Shown piece by piece: positions 14,070-22,061 of a DNA stretch of 64,000 bases. Numbering within the stretch: position 1 is the stretch's first letter; each line of letters starts with the position of its first letter. The notes below the pieces were generated by a model. That model made no database searches. It was not told where the DNA came from and worked only from the letters and a program-made list of their open reading frames with translations. This DNA is from Pseudomonadota bacterium. GTDB taxonomy: Bacteria > Pseudomonadota > Gammaproteobacteria > Burkholderiales > Burkholderiaceae_C. A program made the position numbers and the translations under genes. Where the stretch lies: NCBI GenBank assembly GCA_021808445.1, contig JAKBBP010000007.1:28091-92090 (forward strand). Direction: 5' to 3'.

Positions 14070-14129
14070 AACGGTTGCGGCGCCGCAGGAGATCGCGCGC
14101 CGCTTCCCTCGCCCTGTCGCGCCGCCGGC

Positions 14130-15041
14130 TCAGCGCGAGGTGCGGCGCCGGTTCGCGCGTGGTGCGCGCTGCGCCATGTCGGTCGCCGTTGCGGGAGCGC
14201 TCGAGGGCAGCGTCAGGCTTTCGGGCTCGATGTCAGGCGCGGCCTGAGCCCCGATGCCGGAGGCCGATTGCAGCGAGGCGAGTTGCCCGCGCAGCTCCCT
14301 CAGTTCGCCGCGCAGGGCTTTCATGTCGCGGTAGATCTCGTGCTGCAGGCGTCGCTCGCCCTCGCCGATCAGGAAGGCCGCCACCGAGGCGGTGACCAGC
14401 GAGAACACCGCGTAGCCGACCACCACCACCAGCACCGCCAGCAGGCGCGATGCCGTGGTCGTCGGCACGATGTCGCCATAGCCGATGGTGGCCGCGGTGG
14501 TGAAGGCCAGCCACAGTCCGTCGTCGAAGGTGTGCGCACTGGGCTCCAGCCAGTAAAAGCCCAGTCCCGCCAGCAGCACGGCGCCGGTCCCCAGCGCGAA
14601 GGCGTAGGCCACGGCATTGGCCGCGACCATGCGTCGCAGGCCGCCGAGCATGCGCGCAAACACCAGGCCGACGAAGGCGGCGCGTGCCAGGCGTACCAGG
14701 GGGATCCATTCGCTGTCCAGGCCCGCCAGGGCCAGGCCCGAGGCCAGCACGATGAATAGGTTCAGCCAGTTGTACAGCAAGTAGCGCAGACGCTGGCGGC
14801 TGAGCATCAGCATGGCCACGGTCTCGAACGCGAAGGCGCCGAAGATCCAAGCGTCCATCACCACGCCCAGCGAGCGCAGTGGGTGGCCAGGCTGCAGTTC
14901 CTCGAGGTAGAAGGAGGGCACCGCCAGCAGCGCGATGCCGATCATCAGCGGGTGCAGGCGGCGCTCCAGCGCGTACACACGCGGCGCTTCGCCCGGCGGC
15001 GCGCCGTTGAGTCCCATCCAGAACACCAGATCCAGCGCCAT
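14130..15041 (-). CDS. Potassium channel family protein (six-segment, TIGYGD filter)
   Basis: An inner-membrane ion channel of the voltage-gated-like family. The potassium selectivity filter TTAATIGYGDIVP is present near residue 183, between a pore helix and a final transmembrane segment (LAVLVVVVGYAVFSLVTASVAAF). Four earlier hydrophobic segments give a six-segment layout, and an S4-like stretch with spaced Arg residues (LVRLARAAFVGLVFARMLGGLRRM) is visible. A C-terminal coiled, charged tail follows. The frame opens at 15128, but ATG 15041 has GGGGAG nine bases upstream, giving 303 residues; ATG 15050 is the alternative. Gating properties are unknown. Confidence 0.88.
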   Translation of the reverse strand: MALDLVFWMGLNGAPPGEAPRVYALERRLHPLMIGIALLAVPSFYLEELQPGHPLRSLGVVMDAWIFGAFAFETVAMLMLSRQRLRYLLYNWLNLFIVLASGLALAGLDSEWIPLVRLARAAFVGLVFARMLGGLRRMVAANAVAYAFALGTGAVLLAGLGFYWLEPSAHTFDDGLWLAFTTAATIGYGDIVPTTTASRLLAVLVVVVGYAVFSLVTASVAAFLIGEGERRLQHEIYRDMKALRGELRELRGQLASLQSASGIGAQAAPDIEPESLTLPSSAPATATDMAQRAPRANRRRTSR

Positions 15042-15124
15042 CGCCCGCATCTCCCCAGGTGGCGCCATTGTGCCCCTGCGCAGGGGCATCGCGACAGGTC
15101 GAGGCGAGCGCCTCGTGTCCGAGA

Positions 15125-16135
15125 TCAAGCCGGCGCCACGCCTTCGGGGGCTGCGCGCCGCGGCAAATGCGCAAAAAGGGCTTCGATGCGCCGCAACTGG
15201 CCCTCCAGGGCCATGGGCAGCGTCTCGCGTCCGTCCAGCACATCGCGGCTCCAGGCCAGGGTCTGCGCGCCATCCTGCGCCGCGGCCCGCGCACGCGCGC
15301 TTGCCGCTTCGTCCGTGGGGGCCGCCTCATCGGCCTCGGCGTGCACGCATCCCTGCGCGTCCACCCGCAGCCACTGCGCGGCGCGTTCGGGATGGGCGGG
15401 CACCTCGCCCTCGCAGCCCCGGGAGATCAGCGCGGGCTGGCGCAGGGCGCTCAGCACATGGGTCATGCGGGGTGCATAGTCCGCGTGGGTGTAGCTGGCC
15501 AGCAGCAGACTGGGGCCACGCACCGGCGCCAGCAGCTTGGCCACGGCATGGGCACTGTTGCGCACGCCCAGCTCCTCGCGCCAGCGCAGGACCCTCCGCA
15601 GCTCGGGACTGAGTCCATCCAGGTCCAGGTAGATCGCCTCGCCGCGCTCCAGAGCCTGCCCCGCCTGCTCGCGCCCGGCAGCCACCGGCAGGCCCAGGCC
15701 CTGCCACAGCGGCAGCGTGTGGGCACGACCATCCTGCTGCTCGGCTCCGAGCACCAGCACCGGGATGCCGCGGCGCTGCAGCAGCGCGGCCAGCAGCGGA
15801 ACCTGGTTGGGCAGTCGTCGCGTGCCGTTGAGGCTGCTCAGGCAGACCGTCGCGCGCGTGCTGGCCAGCGGCGGCACCGCGTCCAGCACCGCGCGGGTGA
15901 AGCCTTCGAGTTCGACGGCGCTTTCCGATTTCATGCGCAGCGCCACCAGTGCCGCGCCTGCCTGGGCGTCGCTGAGCTGCCCCTGCAGCAGCCAGTGCAT
16001 CAAGGTGCGGGCCTGGCCGGCGTCGAGGTCGCGACTTCCGCGCGGCCCGCGGCTGAGAGCGTGCAGCCAGGGCAGCACCGCGGTGCGAGGGTCGAGGCCC
16101 TCCTGGGCCATGTCGGGCTTCGGGGACGGGGACAT
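15125..16135 (-). CDS. ybiB: YbiB-type DNA-binding protein (anthranilate phosphoribosyltransferase fold)
   Basis: A 336-residue member of the glycosyltransferase family 3 fold that includes anthranilate phosphoribosyltransferase and the nucleic-acid-binding YbiB proteins. The N-terminal helical domain (LMHWLLQGQLSDAQAGAALV, then ALRMKSESAVELEGFTRAVL) and the downstream SLNGTRRLPNQVPLLAALL segment match YbiB. The canonical TrpD substrate motif KHGNR is not seen, arguing against a role in tryptophan synthesis. It lies upstream of the channel gene on the same strand, 83 bases apart. The function assignment rests on family resemblance. Confidence 0.8.
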   Translation of the reverse strand: MSPSPKPDMAQEGLDPRTAVLPWLHALSRGPRGSRDLDAGQARTLMHWLLQGQLSDAQAGAALVALRMKSESAVELEGFTRAVLDAVPPLASTRATVCLSSLNGTRRLPNQVPLLAALLQRRGIPVLVLGAEQQDGRAHTLPLWQGLGLPVAAGREQAGQALERGEAIYLDLDGLSPELRRVLRWREELGVRNSAHAVAKLLAPVRGPSLLLASYTHADYAPRMTHVLSALRQPALISRGCEGEVPAHPERAAQWLRVDAQGCVHAEADEAAPTDEAASARARAAAQDGAQTLAWSRDVLDGRETLPMALEGQLRRIEALFAHLPRRAAPEGVAPA

Positions 16136-16173
16136 GATCGCGCTCCAGGCTCCAGGGGGCTCGGCTCGGCGCT

Positions 16174-16608
16174 TCAGTCCGCGGCTTGCGGGGCGCTGGC
16201 CGCCGGCTCCAGGCCTTGCAGCGCGTGGCGCGCCAGTGCCTGGGTCACCAGATCGCTGTCACCCGCCGCGGGCAGGAGTTCCACCTGCATGCAGGGATGC
16301 AAGTCGCGCACACGCTGCACTTCCTGGGTGACGTCGCGCTCCAGGTGGGCTCCGGTGCCCAGGAACAGGGGCACCAGGCGCAGATGCTCGCAGCCCTCCC
16401 TTGCGGCCTGCTCCAGCGCCTGGCCCAGCGAGGGTTGCATGGACTCGAGGAAGCACAGACTCACGTCGATGCCCGGGCGCATGCCGCGCAGTGTCGCAAG
16501 CACCGCCTCGAAGGGAGCCGCCCACTGGGGACGCCGGGACCCATGGGCCAGGAGCAACAGGCGGGGGGGCGCGGGCGGGACTCGGGGGGAGGGGCGGGGG
16601 GCGTGCAT
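16174..16608 (-). CDS. CbiX/SirB-type sirohydrochlorin chelatase
   Basis: A small single-domain chelatase of 144 residues, likely to insert Fe or Co into sirohydrochlorin for siroheme or cobalamin. The metal-binding His of LLLLAHGSRRPQ is residue 22, and the second conserved region is LRLVPLFLGTGAHLERDV with its own His. The frame opens at a GTG at 16653, but ATG 16608 gives the usual short N-terminus; no strong ribosome-binding site decides between them. No siroheme or cobalamin genes are adjacent, so the metal is undetermined. Confidence 0.85.
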   Translation of the reverse strand: MHAPRPSPRVPPAPPRLLLLAHGSRRPQWAAPFEAVLATLRGMRPGIDVSLCFLESMQPSLGQALEQAAREGCEHLRLVPLFLGTGAHLERDVTQEVQRVRDLHPCMQVELLPAAGDSDLVTQALARHALQGLEPAASAPQAAD

Positions 16609-16667
16609 GGGTTCGAGCGCTGGAGGAAACAGCCTCGCATTGTGCGCTGGCACGGCCCTGGGGCGCT

Positions 16668-16696
16668 CAGGGGACGATCAGGGGACGATCAGGGGG
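16668..16696. repeat. 11-bp tandem direct repeat at the end of the IclR gene
   Basis: The unit CAGGGGACGAT occurs twice back to back (16668-16678 and 16679-16689), followed by a six-base partial copy. The second unit overlaps the IclR-family stop codon. It looks like a small slippage duplication. Confidence 0.7.
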
Positions 16697-17579
16697 CGCC
16701 CCAGCGGCCGCTGGAGGCGCCGGGCGCCGCGCCCAGGCGCCTCGACAGCACCTGCGCGTAGGAGCGCAGGGTCTGAGCCAGCGCGCCGGCCGGGTCGGCA
16801 TCGAACACCGGGGTCGGGCCGATGAGGGTCAGGGCCAGCACCATGTGCCCGCGCTGGTCGAACACCGGCGCCGACATGGCGCTGATCCCGCGCAGCAGGC
16901 CATCCACGCTGAGGCCCACGCCCTCGGCGCGAACACGGGCCAGCTCGGCCTCGAAGTCCGGATCCGGCGCGCTCGGGCCCGTCACCTCCCGCACCCGCTC
17001 GCGGGCATGGAAGGCGGCGAATACCTTGCCGGTGGCCGTGTCCCGCAGGCTGGTGACGGTGCCGGGACGCATGCGCACATGCACGGCGCTGGGCGCTTCC
17101 TCGATGCGCACGATGGTCGGGCCATGGTTGCCCCAAAGCGCGATGGCCGCGCTGTGGCCCGTGGCCTGTGCCAGTTCCACCAGCAGCGGCTCCGCCAGGC
17201 GCACGGGGTCGTACTGCTGCAGGCTGATCAGGCCCAGCTCCATGGCCAGCGGCCCCAGTCCGTAGCGCCCCGTGGAGTCCTGGTCGATGAGTCCGAGCTT
17301 GCCGAAGCTCACCAGGTAGGGGTGCGCCTTGCCGGGGGCCATGTCGGCCGCCTGGGCCAGCTCCTTCAGGGGCAGCGCGCGCCCATGGTCGGCGAGGGCG
17401 CGCAGCAGGCGTCCGCCGACCTCGATGCTCTGGATGCCTCGCGACTGCCCCCACGCGCGGGCCGAGCCGGTCCCGCCCTCGCCAGGTTCCACGGGCTGCC
17501 CAGCCGGGGCATCGCCTGCCGCGAGGGCGGGGCCCGCCTCCGCCTGTTTCGAGCCGGGTTTATACCTATGCTGATCCAT
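16689..17579 (-). CDS. IclR family transcriptional regulator
   Basis: A 296-residue regulator with an N-terminal winged helix-turn-helix (from about residue 46: GIQSIEVGGRLLRALADHG, LPLKELAQAADMAPGKAHPYL) and a C-terminal effector-binding GAF-like domain (HSAAIALWGNHGPTIVRIEE, LRDTATGKVFAAF, GLSVDGLLRGISAMSAPVFD). The first 45 residues are an Ala/Gly/Pro extension. It is divergent from the FAD monooxygenase at 17695, and an inverted repeat overlaps its start codon, so it probably controls both itself and that gene cluster. IclR regulators often respond to aromatic acids. The ligand here is unknown. Confidence 0.92.
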   Translation of the reverse strand: MDQHRYKPGSKQAEAGPALAAGDAPAGQPVEPGEGGTGSARAWGQSRGIQSIEVGGRLLRALADHGRALPLKELAQAADMAPGKAHPYLVSFGKLGLIDQDSTGRYGLGPLAMELGLISLQQYDPVRLAEPLLVELAQATGHSAAIALWGNHGPTIVRIEEAPSAVHVRMRPGTVTSLRDTATGKVFAAFHARERVREVTGPSAPDPDFEAELARVRAEGVGLSVDGLLRGISAMSAPVFDQRGHMVLALTLIGPTPVFDADPAGALAQTLRSYAQVLSRRLGAAPGASSGRWGAP

Positions 17580-17593
17580 TAGTAAATGACTAA
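17579..17593. promoter_or_regulatory. Candidate IclR operator (inverted repeat)
   Basis: TTAGTAAATGACTAA is a perfect 5-bp inverted repeat around a 5-base spacer. It starts at the last base of the IclR start codon in the 115-bp divergent gap to the monooxygenase gene, which is visibly richer in A+T than the flanks. Short imperfect palindromes of this size are typical IclR targets. The assignment is inferred from position and symmetry only. Confidence 0.45.
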
Positions 17594-17694
17594 GCTTCGT
17601 TCAACAGATTCATTTCAAGGCATTCTTCGGCTTTTGTCTATCGGCGTAGCCCCTGGCGGCGTCAGGAGCGGGCCGGACGCCGCGCATCTGCTCC

Positions 17695-19362
17695 ATGGCC
17701 CCAGGTTACGTGCATCCCCGCTTCGCCCCCCGCGTGGCCCCCCGACTGGCACCGGGCGCGCGCCATCCGCTGGTCATCGTCGGCGCGGGCCCCATCGGGC
17801 TGGCCGCCGCCATCGACTGCGCGCAGCATGGCCTGAGCGTGGTTCTGCTGGACGATGACGACACCGTCAGCGTGGGGTCGCGCGGCCTGTGCTACGCCAA
17901 GCGCAGCCTGGAGGTGCTCGAGCGCCTGGGTGCGGGCGAGGCGGTCCTGCGCAAGGGTGTGACCTGGAACACCGGGCGGGTGTTCCACCGAGATCGCGAG
18001 GTCTACAGTTTCGAGCTCCTGCCCGAGCCCGGGCACGCGATGCCCGGCATGGTCAACCTCCAGCAGTACTACCTGGAGCAGTATCTGGTGGACCGCGCGC
18101 ATCAGCTGCCGGGCATCGCGCTGTGCTGGAAGAACCGCGTCGAGGGCGTCGAAGCGCTGGCCGACGGCGTGCGCCTGCGCGTGGCCGGCCCCCAGGGCGA
18201 ATACACCCTGGAGGCCGATTGGGTGATCGCCGCCGACGGGGCGCGCAGTCCGGTGCGCAAGATGCTCGGCCTGGACGCCGAAGGCAAGGTGTTCAACGAC
18301 CGATTCCTCATCGCCGACGTGTCGATGCATGCGCAGTTTCCCGCCGAGCGCTGGTTCTGGTTCGATCCCCCGTTCCACCCCGGCCAGTCGGTGCTGCTGC
18401 ATCGCCAGGCCGATGAGGTCTGGCGCATCGACTTCCAACTGGGCGCCGGCGCCGACCCGGAGCTCGAGCGCCAACCCGAGCGGGTGATTCCGCGCATCCG
18501 CGCGATGCTCGACCATCAGGGCTACCAGCAGGCGCACTTCGATCTCGAGTGGGTCAGCGTGTACACCTTTCAATGCCGGCGCATGCGGAGTTTTCGCAGC
18601 GGGCGCGTGCTGTTCGCCGGGGATGCCGCGCATCAGGTCTCTCCCTTCGGGGCGAGGGGCGCCAACTCCGGGCTGCAGGACGTGGACAACCTGGCCTGGA
18701 AGCTGGCGTGGGTCCTGCACGGGCTGGCTCCCGAATCCCTGCTTGACAGCTATGACGCCGAGCGCGCGGCCGCGGCCGACGACAACATCGGCAACTCGAC
18801 CCGCGCCACGGATTTCATCACCCCCCGGACGGACACCGCGCGGCGCTACCGCGAAGCCACGCTGCAACTGGCGGTGCACCACCCCTTCGCGCGTGCGCTG
18901 GTGAACTCCGGGCGCCTTTCCACCCCCACGCACCTGTGGGATTCGTCCCTGAACACCCCGGATACGCAGGACTTCGACTGCGTGCTGCGACCCGGCTCGC
19001 CGCTGGCCGACGCCCCGGTGGAAGTCGACGGACAGGCCGACTGGCTGCTGCGTCATACGGGCGGGGACTTCACCTTGCTGCTGTTCACCGATCGCGCGGA
19101 GAGTCTGCGCGAGACGGTGCAGGCCCTGCGCGAACTGGGCGATGGGCCTGTGACACCCCGTCTGCTCGTGCTGGCGGAGCAGCCGGGACGGCTCGAAGGC
19201 CTGCAGGTGCTTCACGACGCTCGACACCTGGCCGCCGAGCGCTGCGACGCGCGCGAGGGCACGGCCTACCTGATCCGCCCCGACCAGCACGTGGCCGCGC
19301 GCTGGCGGCGCGTCGATGCGGCCTCGGTGCGTGCCGCGCTGGCCCGCGCCACCGGGCATTGA
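17695..19362 (+). CDS. FAD-dependent aromatic-ring hydroxylase-like monooxygenase
   Basis: A 555-residue flavoprotein of the PHBH/MhpA class A monooxygenase family, predicted to use NAD(P)H and oxygen to hydroxylate an aromatic substrate. It has the FAD dinucleotide motif VIVGAGPIGLAAAIDCA near residue 27, the second motif ADGARSPVRK, and the FAD-ribityl motif GRVLFAGDAAHQVSPFGARG near residue 302. A C-terminal thioredoxin-like domain (from about residue 430) is typical of the MhpA/resorcinol hydroxylase branch. It begins the cluster with a DUF2783 gene and an ABC importer and is divergent from the IclR gene. The actual substrate is not predictable. Confidence 0.88.
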   Translation: MAPGYVHPRFAPRVAPRLAPGARHPLVIVGAGPIGLAAAIDCAQHGLSVVLLDDDDTVSVGSRGLCYAKRSLEVLERLGAGEAVLRKGVTWNTGRVFHRDREVYSFELLPEPGHAMPGMVNLQQYYLEQYLVDRAHQLPGIALCWKNRVEGVEALADGVRLRVAGPQGEYTLEADWVIAADGARSPVRKMLGLDAEGKVFNDRFLIADVSMHAQFPAERWFWFDPPFHPGQSVLLHRQADEVWRIDFQLGAGADPELERQPERVIPRIRAMLDHQGYQQAHFDLEWVSVYTFQCRRMRSFRSGRVLFAGDAAHQVSPFGARGANSGLQDVDNLAWKLAWVLHGLAPESLLDSYDAERAAAADDNIGNSTRATDFITPRTDTARRYREATLQLAVHHPFARALVNSGRLSTPTHLWDSSLNTPDTQDFDCVLRPGSPLADAPVEVDGQADWLLRHTGGDFTLLLFTDRAESLRETVQALRELGDGPVTPRLLVLAEQPGRLEGLQVLHDARHLAAERCDAREGTAYLIRPDQHVAARWRRVDAASVRAALARATGH

Positions 19363-19475
19363 TCCCGGCTCGCAGCGCTCCCGATCGCAGGATGCCCGAG
19401 GCCCCGCTATGCTTCCCATCGCTTCGAAACGCATCGAGGCGATTCCAATGGTTTCCGCTCGCCCCGTCCTGACCC

Positions 19476-19700
19476 ATGGAACTCGTGCTGCAAGCCCACT
19501 TCCACGATCCGGCCTCGCCCAGCCCCTACGAGCATGTGGCAGCGGATACCTTCTACGCCGAGCTGCTCGCTGCGCACGAAGGACTGGACGCGCAGGCGTC
19601 CGCGCTGCTCGATGCGCGCCTGGTGCTGCTGCTGGCCAACCACGTCGGTGACCTGGGCGTGCTGCGCCAGGCCCTGCGCCTGGCGCGTGAGCCTGCATGA
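19476..19700 (+). CDS. DUF2783 domain small protein
   Basis: A 74-residue acidic, helical protein (motifs FYAELLAAHEGLDAQASALL and LVLLLANHVGDLGVLRQAL). Short proteins of this DUF2783 type are found next to FAD monooxygenases in proteobacteria, as here, 113 bases downstream. No membrane segment, signal or catalytic motif is visible. A role as an accessory partner of the monooxygenase is a guess from the constant linkage. The ATG at 19476 is the only sensible start. Confidence 0.8.
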   Translation: MELVLQAHFHDPASPSPYEHVAADTFYAELLAAHEGLDAQASALLDARLVLLLANHVGDLGVLRQALRLAREPA

Positions 19701-19806
19701 ACCCACCGCCCAGCCCCGGCGGCGCGCCACCCGCGAGGTCGGCGCGAACTCAGTCGTCCCGCCGCGCCCGGGCGCAGCGGGGTATTCACCCTGGAGGAGA
19801 CCATTC

Positions 19807-20958
19807 ATGAAAACCGTTCATCTCGTGCTTGCCGCCGCCGTGGCCATGGCCTGTGCCGCCACTGCCCGTGCCGATGTCAAGGTCGGCGTGGTGCTGTCCC
19901 AGACCGGCCCGGCCGCTTCCCTGGGCATTCCGGAAAAAAAGACCGTCGAGCTCTTCCCCAAGCAGATCGACGGCCAGAAGATCGACTACATCTTCAAGGA
20001 TGATGCCTCCGATCCGACCACCGCGGTGAAGGCGACCAAGGAGCTCATCGACAGCGACAAGGTCGACCTGGTGATCGGCTCGTCGATCACGCCGAACTCG
20101 ATGGCGATGCTGGACGTCATCGGCTCCAGCAAGACTCCGAACATCTCGCTGGCGGCGGGTCGTCCCATCGTCTTCCCGGTCACGGGGCCGCGCGTGTGGG
20201 CCTTCAACACCCCGCAGACCACGGGCCTGATGGCGCGCGCCATCGTCAAGAACCTGGTCGCCGACAAGGTGCGCAGCGTGGCCTTCATCGGCTTCGACGA
20301 CGCCTACGGCGAGGACTGGTGGAACAACTTCTCCAAGGACGCGAAGGCGGCCGGCATCCAGGTCGTCGCCAGCGAGCGCTTCAACCGCACCGCCACCTCG
20401 GTGACCGGGCAGATCCTGCACATCCTGGCCGCCAAGCCCCAGGCCGTGCTGATCGCCGCCTCCGGGACCCCGGCGGCGCTGCCCCAGCGTGAACTCAAGA
20501 AGGTGGGCTACGCGGGCCAGATCTACCAGACCCATGGCGTGGCCAATCCCGACTTCCTGCGCGTGTGTGGCGCCGACTGCAATGGCACCGTCGTGCCGGT
20601 CTCGCCCGGCGTGGTGGCCGAGCAGTTGCCGGCGAACAGTCCCATCAAGGCTTCGGCGATGAAGTTCGCCACCGCCTACCAGGCCGCCTACGGCAAGAAC
20701 TCGCTGTCGCAGTTCAGTGCCAACGCCTGGGACGCGATCACCCTGCTCGAGCACGCGCTTCCCGTCGCCCTCAAGCAGGCCAGGCCCGAGGACACGGTGG
20801 CCTTCCGTTCGGCCCTTCGCAACGCCCTCGAAGGCCTGAAGGACATCCCCGGGGCCGACGGCATCTATTCCATGAGCCCGACCGACCACAACGGCCTCGA
20901 TGACCGCGCCGTTGCGCTCACGCGCATCGAGAACGGAACCTGGAAGCTGATGCATTGA
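19807..20958 (+). CDS. Branched-chain-type ABC transporter substrate-binding protein
   Basis: A 383-residue periplasmic binding protein of the LivK class (peripla_BP_6). A cleavable signal peptide spans about residues 1-22 (ending TARA), followed by DVKVGVVLSQTGPAASLG, the typical opening of this family. Later elements such as VDLVIGSSITPNSMAMLDV and VRSVAFIGFDDAYGEDWW fit the two-lobed fold. A strong GGAGGAGA ribosome-binding site precedes ATG 19807. It is the first ABC gene after the monooxygenase and DUF2783 genes, so it probably captures that enzyme's substrate or a precursor. Family members bind amino acids, amides or aromatic acids. Confidence 0.9.
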   Translation: MKTVHLVLAAAVAMACAATARADVKVGVVLSQTGPAASLGIPEKKTVELFPKQIDGQKIDYIFKDDASDPTTAVKATKELIDSDKVDLVIGSSITPNSMAMLDVIGSSKTPNISLAAGRPIVFPVTGPRVWAFNTPQTTGLMARAIVKNLVADKVRSVAFIGFDDAYGEDWWNNFSKDAKAAGIQVVASERFNRTATSVTGQILHILAAKPQAVLIAASGTPAALPQRELKKVGYAGQIYQTHGVANPDFLRVCGADCNGTVVPVSPGVVAEQLPANSPIKASAMKFATAYQAAYGKNSLSQFSANAWDAITLLEHALPVALKQARPEDTVAFRSALRNALEGLKDIPGADGIYSMSPTDHNGLDDRAVALTRIENGTWKLMH

Positions 20959-21017
20959 GGCTCCGGGTGCCGCCGCGCCCCCGCCGCCGCGCCTGACCCT
21001 GCCTGCCCGCCTGCACC

Positions 21018-22061
21018 ATGGACTTCGGCATTGCCATCTACCTCGGCCAGAGCGGACTGACGCTGGGCGCCGTCTACGCGCTGCTCGCCCTGGCCCTGGT
21101 GCTGGTGTTCGCGGTCACGCGGGTGATCTTCATCCCGCAGGGCGAGGTCATGACCTTCGGCGCGCTGTCGCTGGTGGCCATCCACGCCGGGCGGGTGCCC
21201 CAGGCGGTCTGGCTGCTCCCGCTGCTGGGTGCCGTGGCCAGCATGCTCGACGCGCGGCGCGCGGCGCAGGGTGGGGCGGCGGCACTGGCGCGCATGCTGG
21301 GCGCCAACCTGGGCCCGGCGGCGCTGGCGCTGGCGGCCTGCTACGCGCTGCCGCTGGGCAGGCTGGACTACGCGCTGCAGATCCTCGTGGCGCTGCTGGT
21401 GACGGTGCCGCTGGGCCCGCTGCTGTACCGGCTGGTGTACCAGCCGGTGGCGCAGGCCTCGGTGCTGACCCTGCTGCTGCTGTCGGTTGCGCTGCACCTG
21501 GCGATGAGCAGCCTGGGTCTGTACTTCTTCGGGCCCGAGGGTTCGCGCCTGCCGGCCTTCACCGACGGCAGCTTCCAGCTCGCGGGCATGCCGGTGGATC
21601 AGCAGACGCTGTGGATCATCGCGCTGTCGGCGGTGCTGGTGGTGGGGCTGTTCGTGTTTTTCAACTACACGCTCTGGGGCAAGGCGCTGCGGGCCACGGC
21701 AGTCAGCCGCACCGGCGCGCAGCTCATGGGCATCTCGCCCGCATTCGCCGGGCGCACGGCCTTCGCGCTGGCCGCGCTCATCGGTGCGCTGTCGGGGATA
21801 TTCATCGCGTCGACCACGATCATCTACTACGACTCCGGTTTCGTCATCGGGCTCAAGGGCTTCGTGGCGGCGATCATCGGCGGGCTGTCCAGCTACCCCC
21901 TGGCGGCGGCCGGCTCGATCTTCGTCGGGCTGGTGGAGTCCTTCTCCTCCTTCTGGGCCAGTGCCTACAAGGATGTGATCGTGTTCTCGCTGATTCTTCC
22001 CGTGCTGCTGTGGCGTTCGCTGGCCCATGGCCCGGGTGTGCACCAGGAGGATGAGGAATGA
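21018..22061 (+). CDS. Branched-chain-type ABC transporter permease (LivH class)
   Basis: A 347-residue inner-membrane permease with about eight or nine hydrophobic segments. The LivH signature region (GKALRATAVSRTGAQLMGIS followed by GRTAFALAALIGALSGI) and GFVAAIIGGLSSYPLAAAGS are visible. A hydrophilic insertion between the second and third segments (about residues 75-95, MLDARRAAQGGAAALARML) is longer than in typical LivH. Its stop overlaps the next start (ATGA at 22058-22061), implying coupled translation with the fused permease/ATPase. Confidence 0.9.
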   Translation: MDFGIAIYLGQSGLTLGAVYALLALALVLVFAVTRVIFIPQGEVMTFGALSLVAIHAGRVPQAVWLLPLLGAVASMLDARRAAQGGAAALARMLGANLGPAALALAACYALPLGRLDYALQILVALLVTVPLGPLLYRLVYQPVAQASVLTLLLLSVALHLAMSSLGLYFFGPEGSRLPAFTDGSFQLAGMPVDQQTLWIIALSAVLVVGLFVFFNYTLWGKALRATAVSRTGAQLMGISPAFAGRTAFALAALIGALSGIFIASTTIIYYDSGFVIGLKGFVAAIIGGLSSYPLAAAGSIFVGLVESFSSFWASAYKDVIVFSLILPVLLWRSLAHGPGVHQEDEE

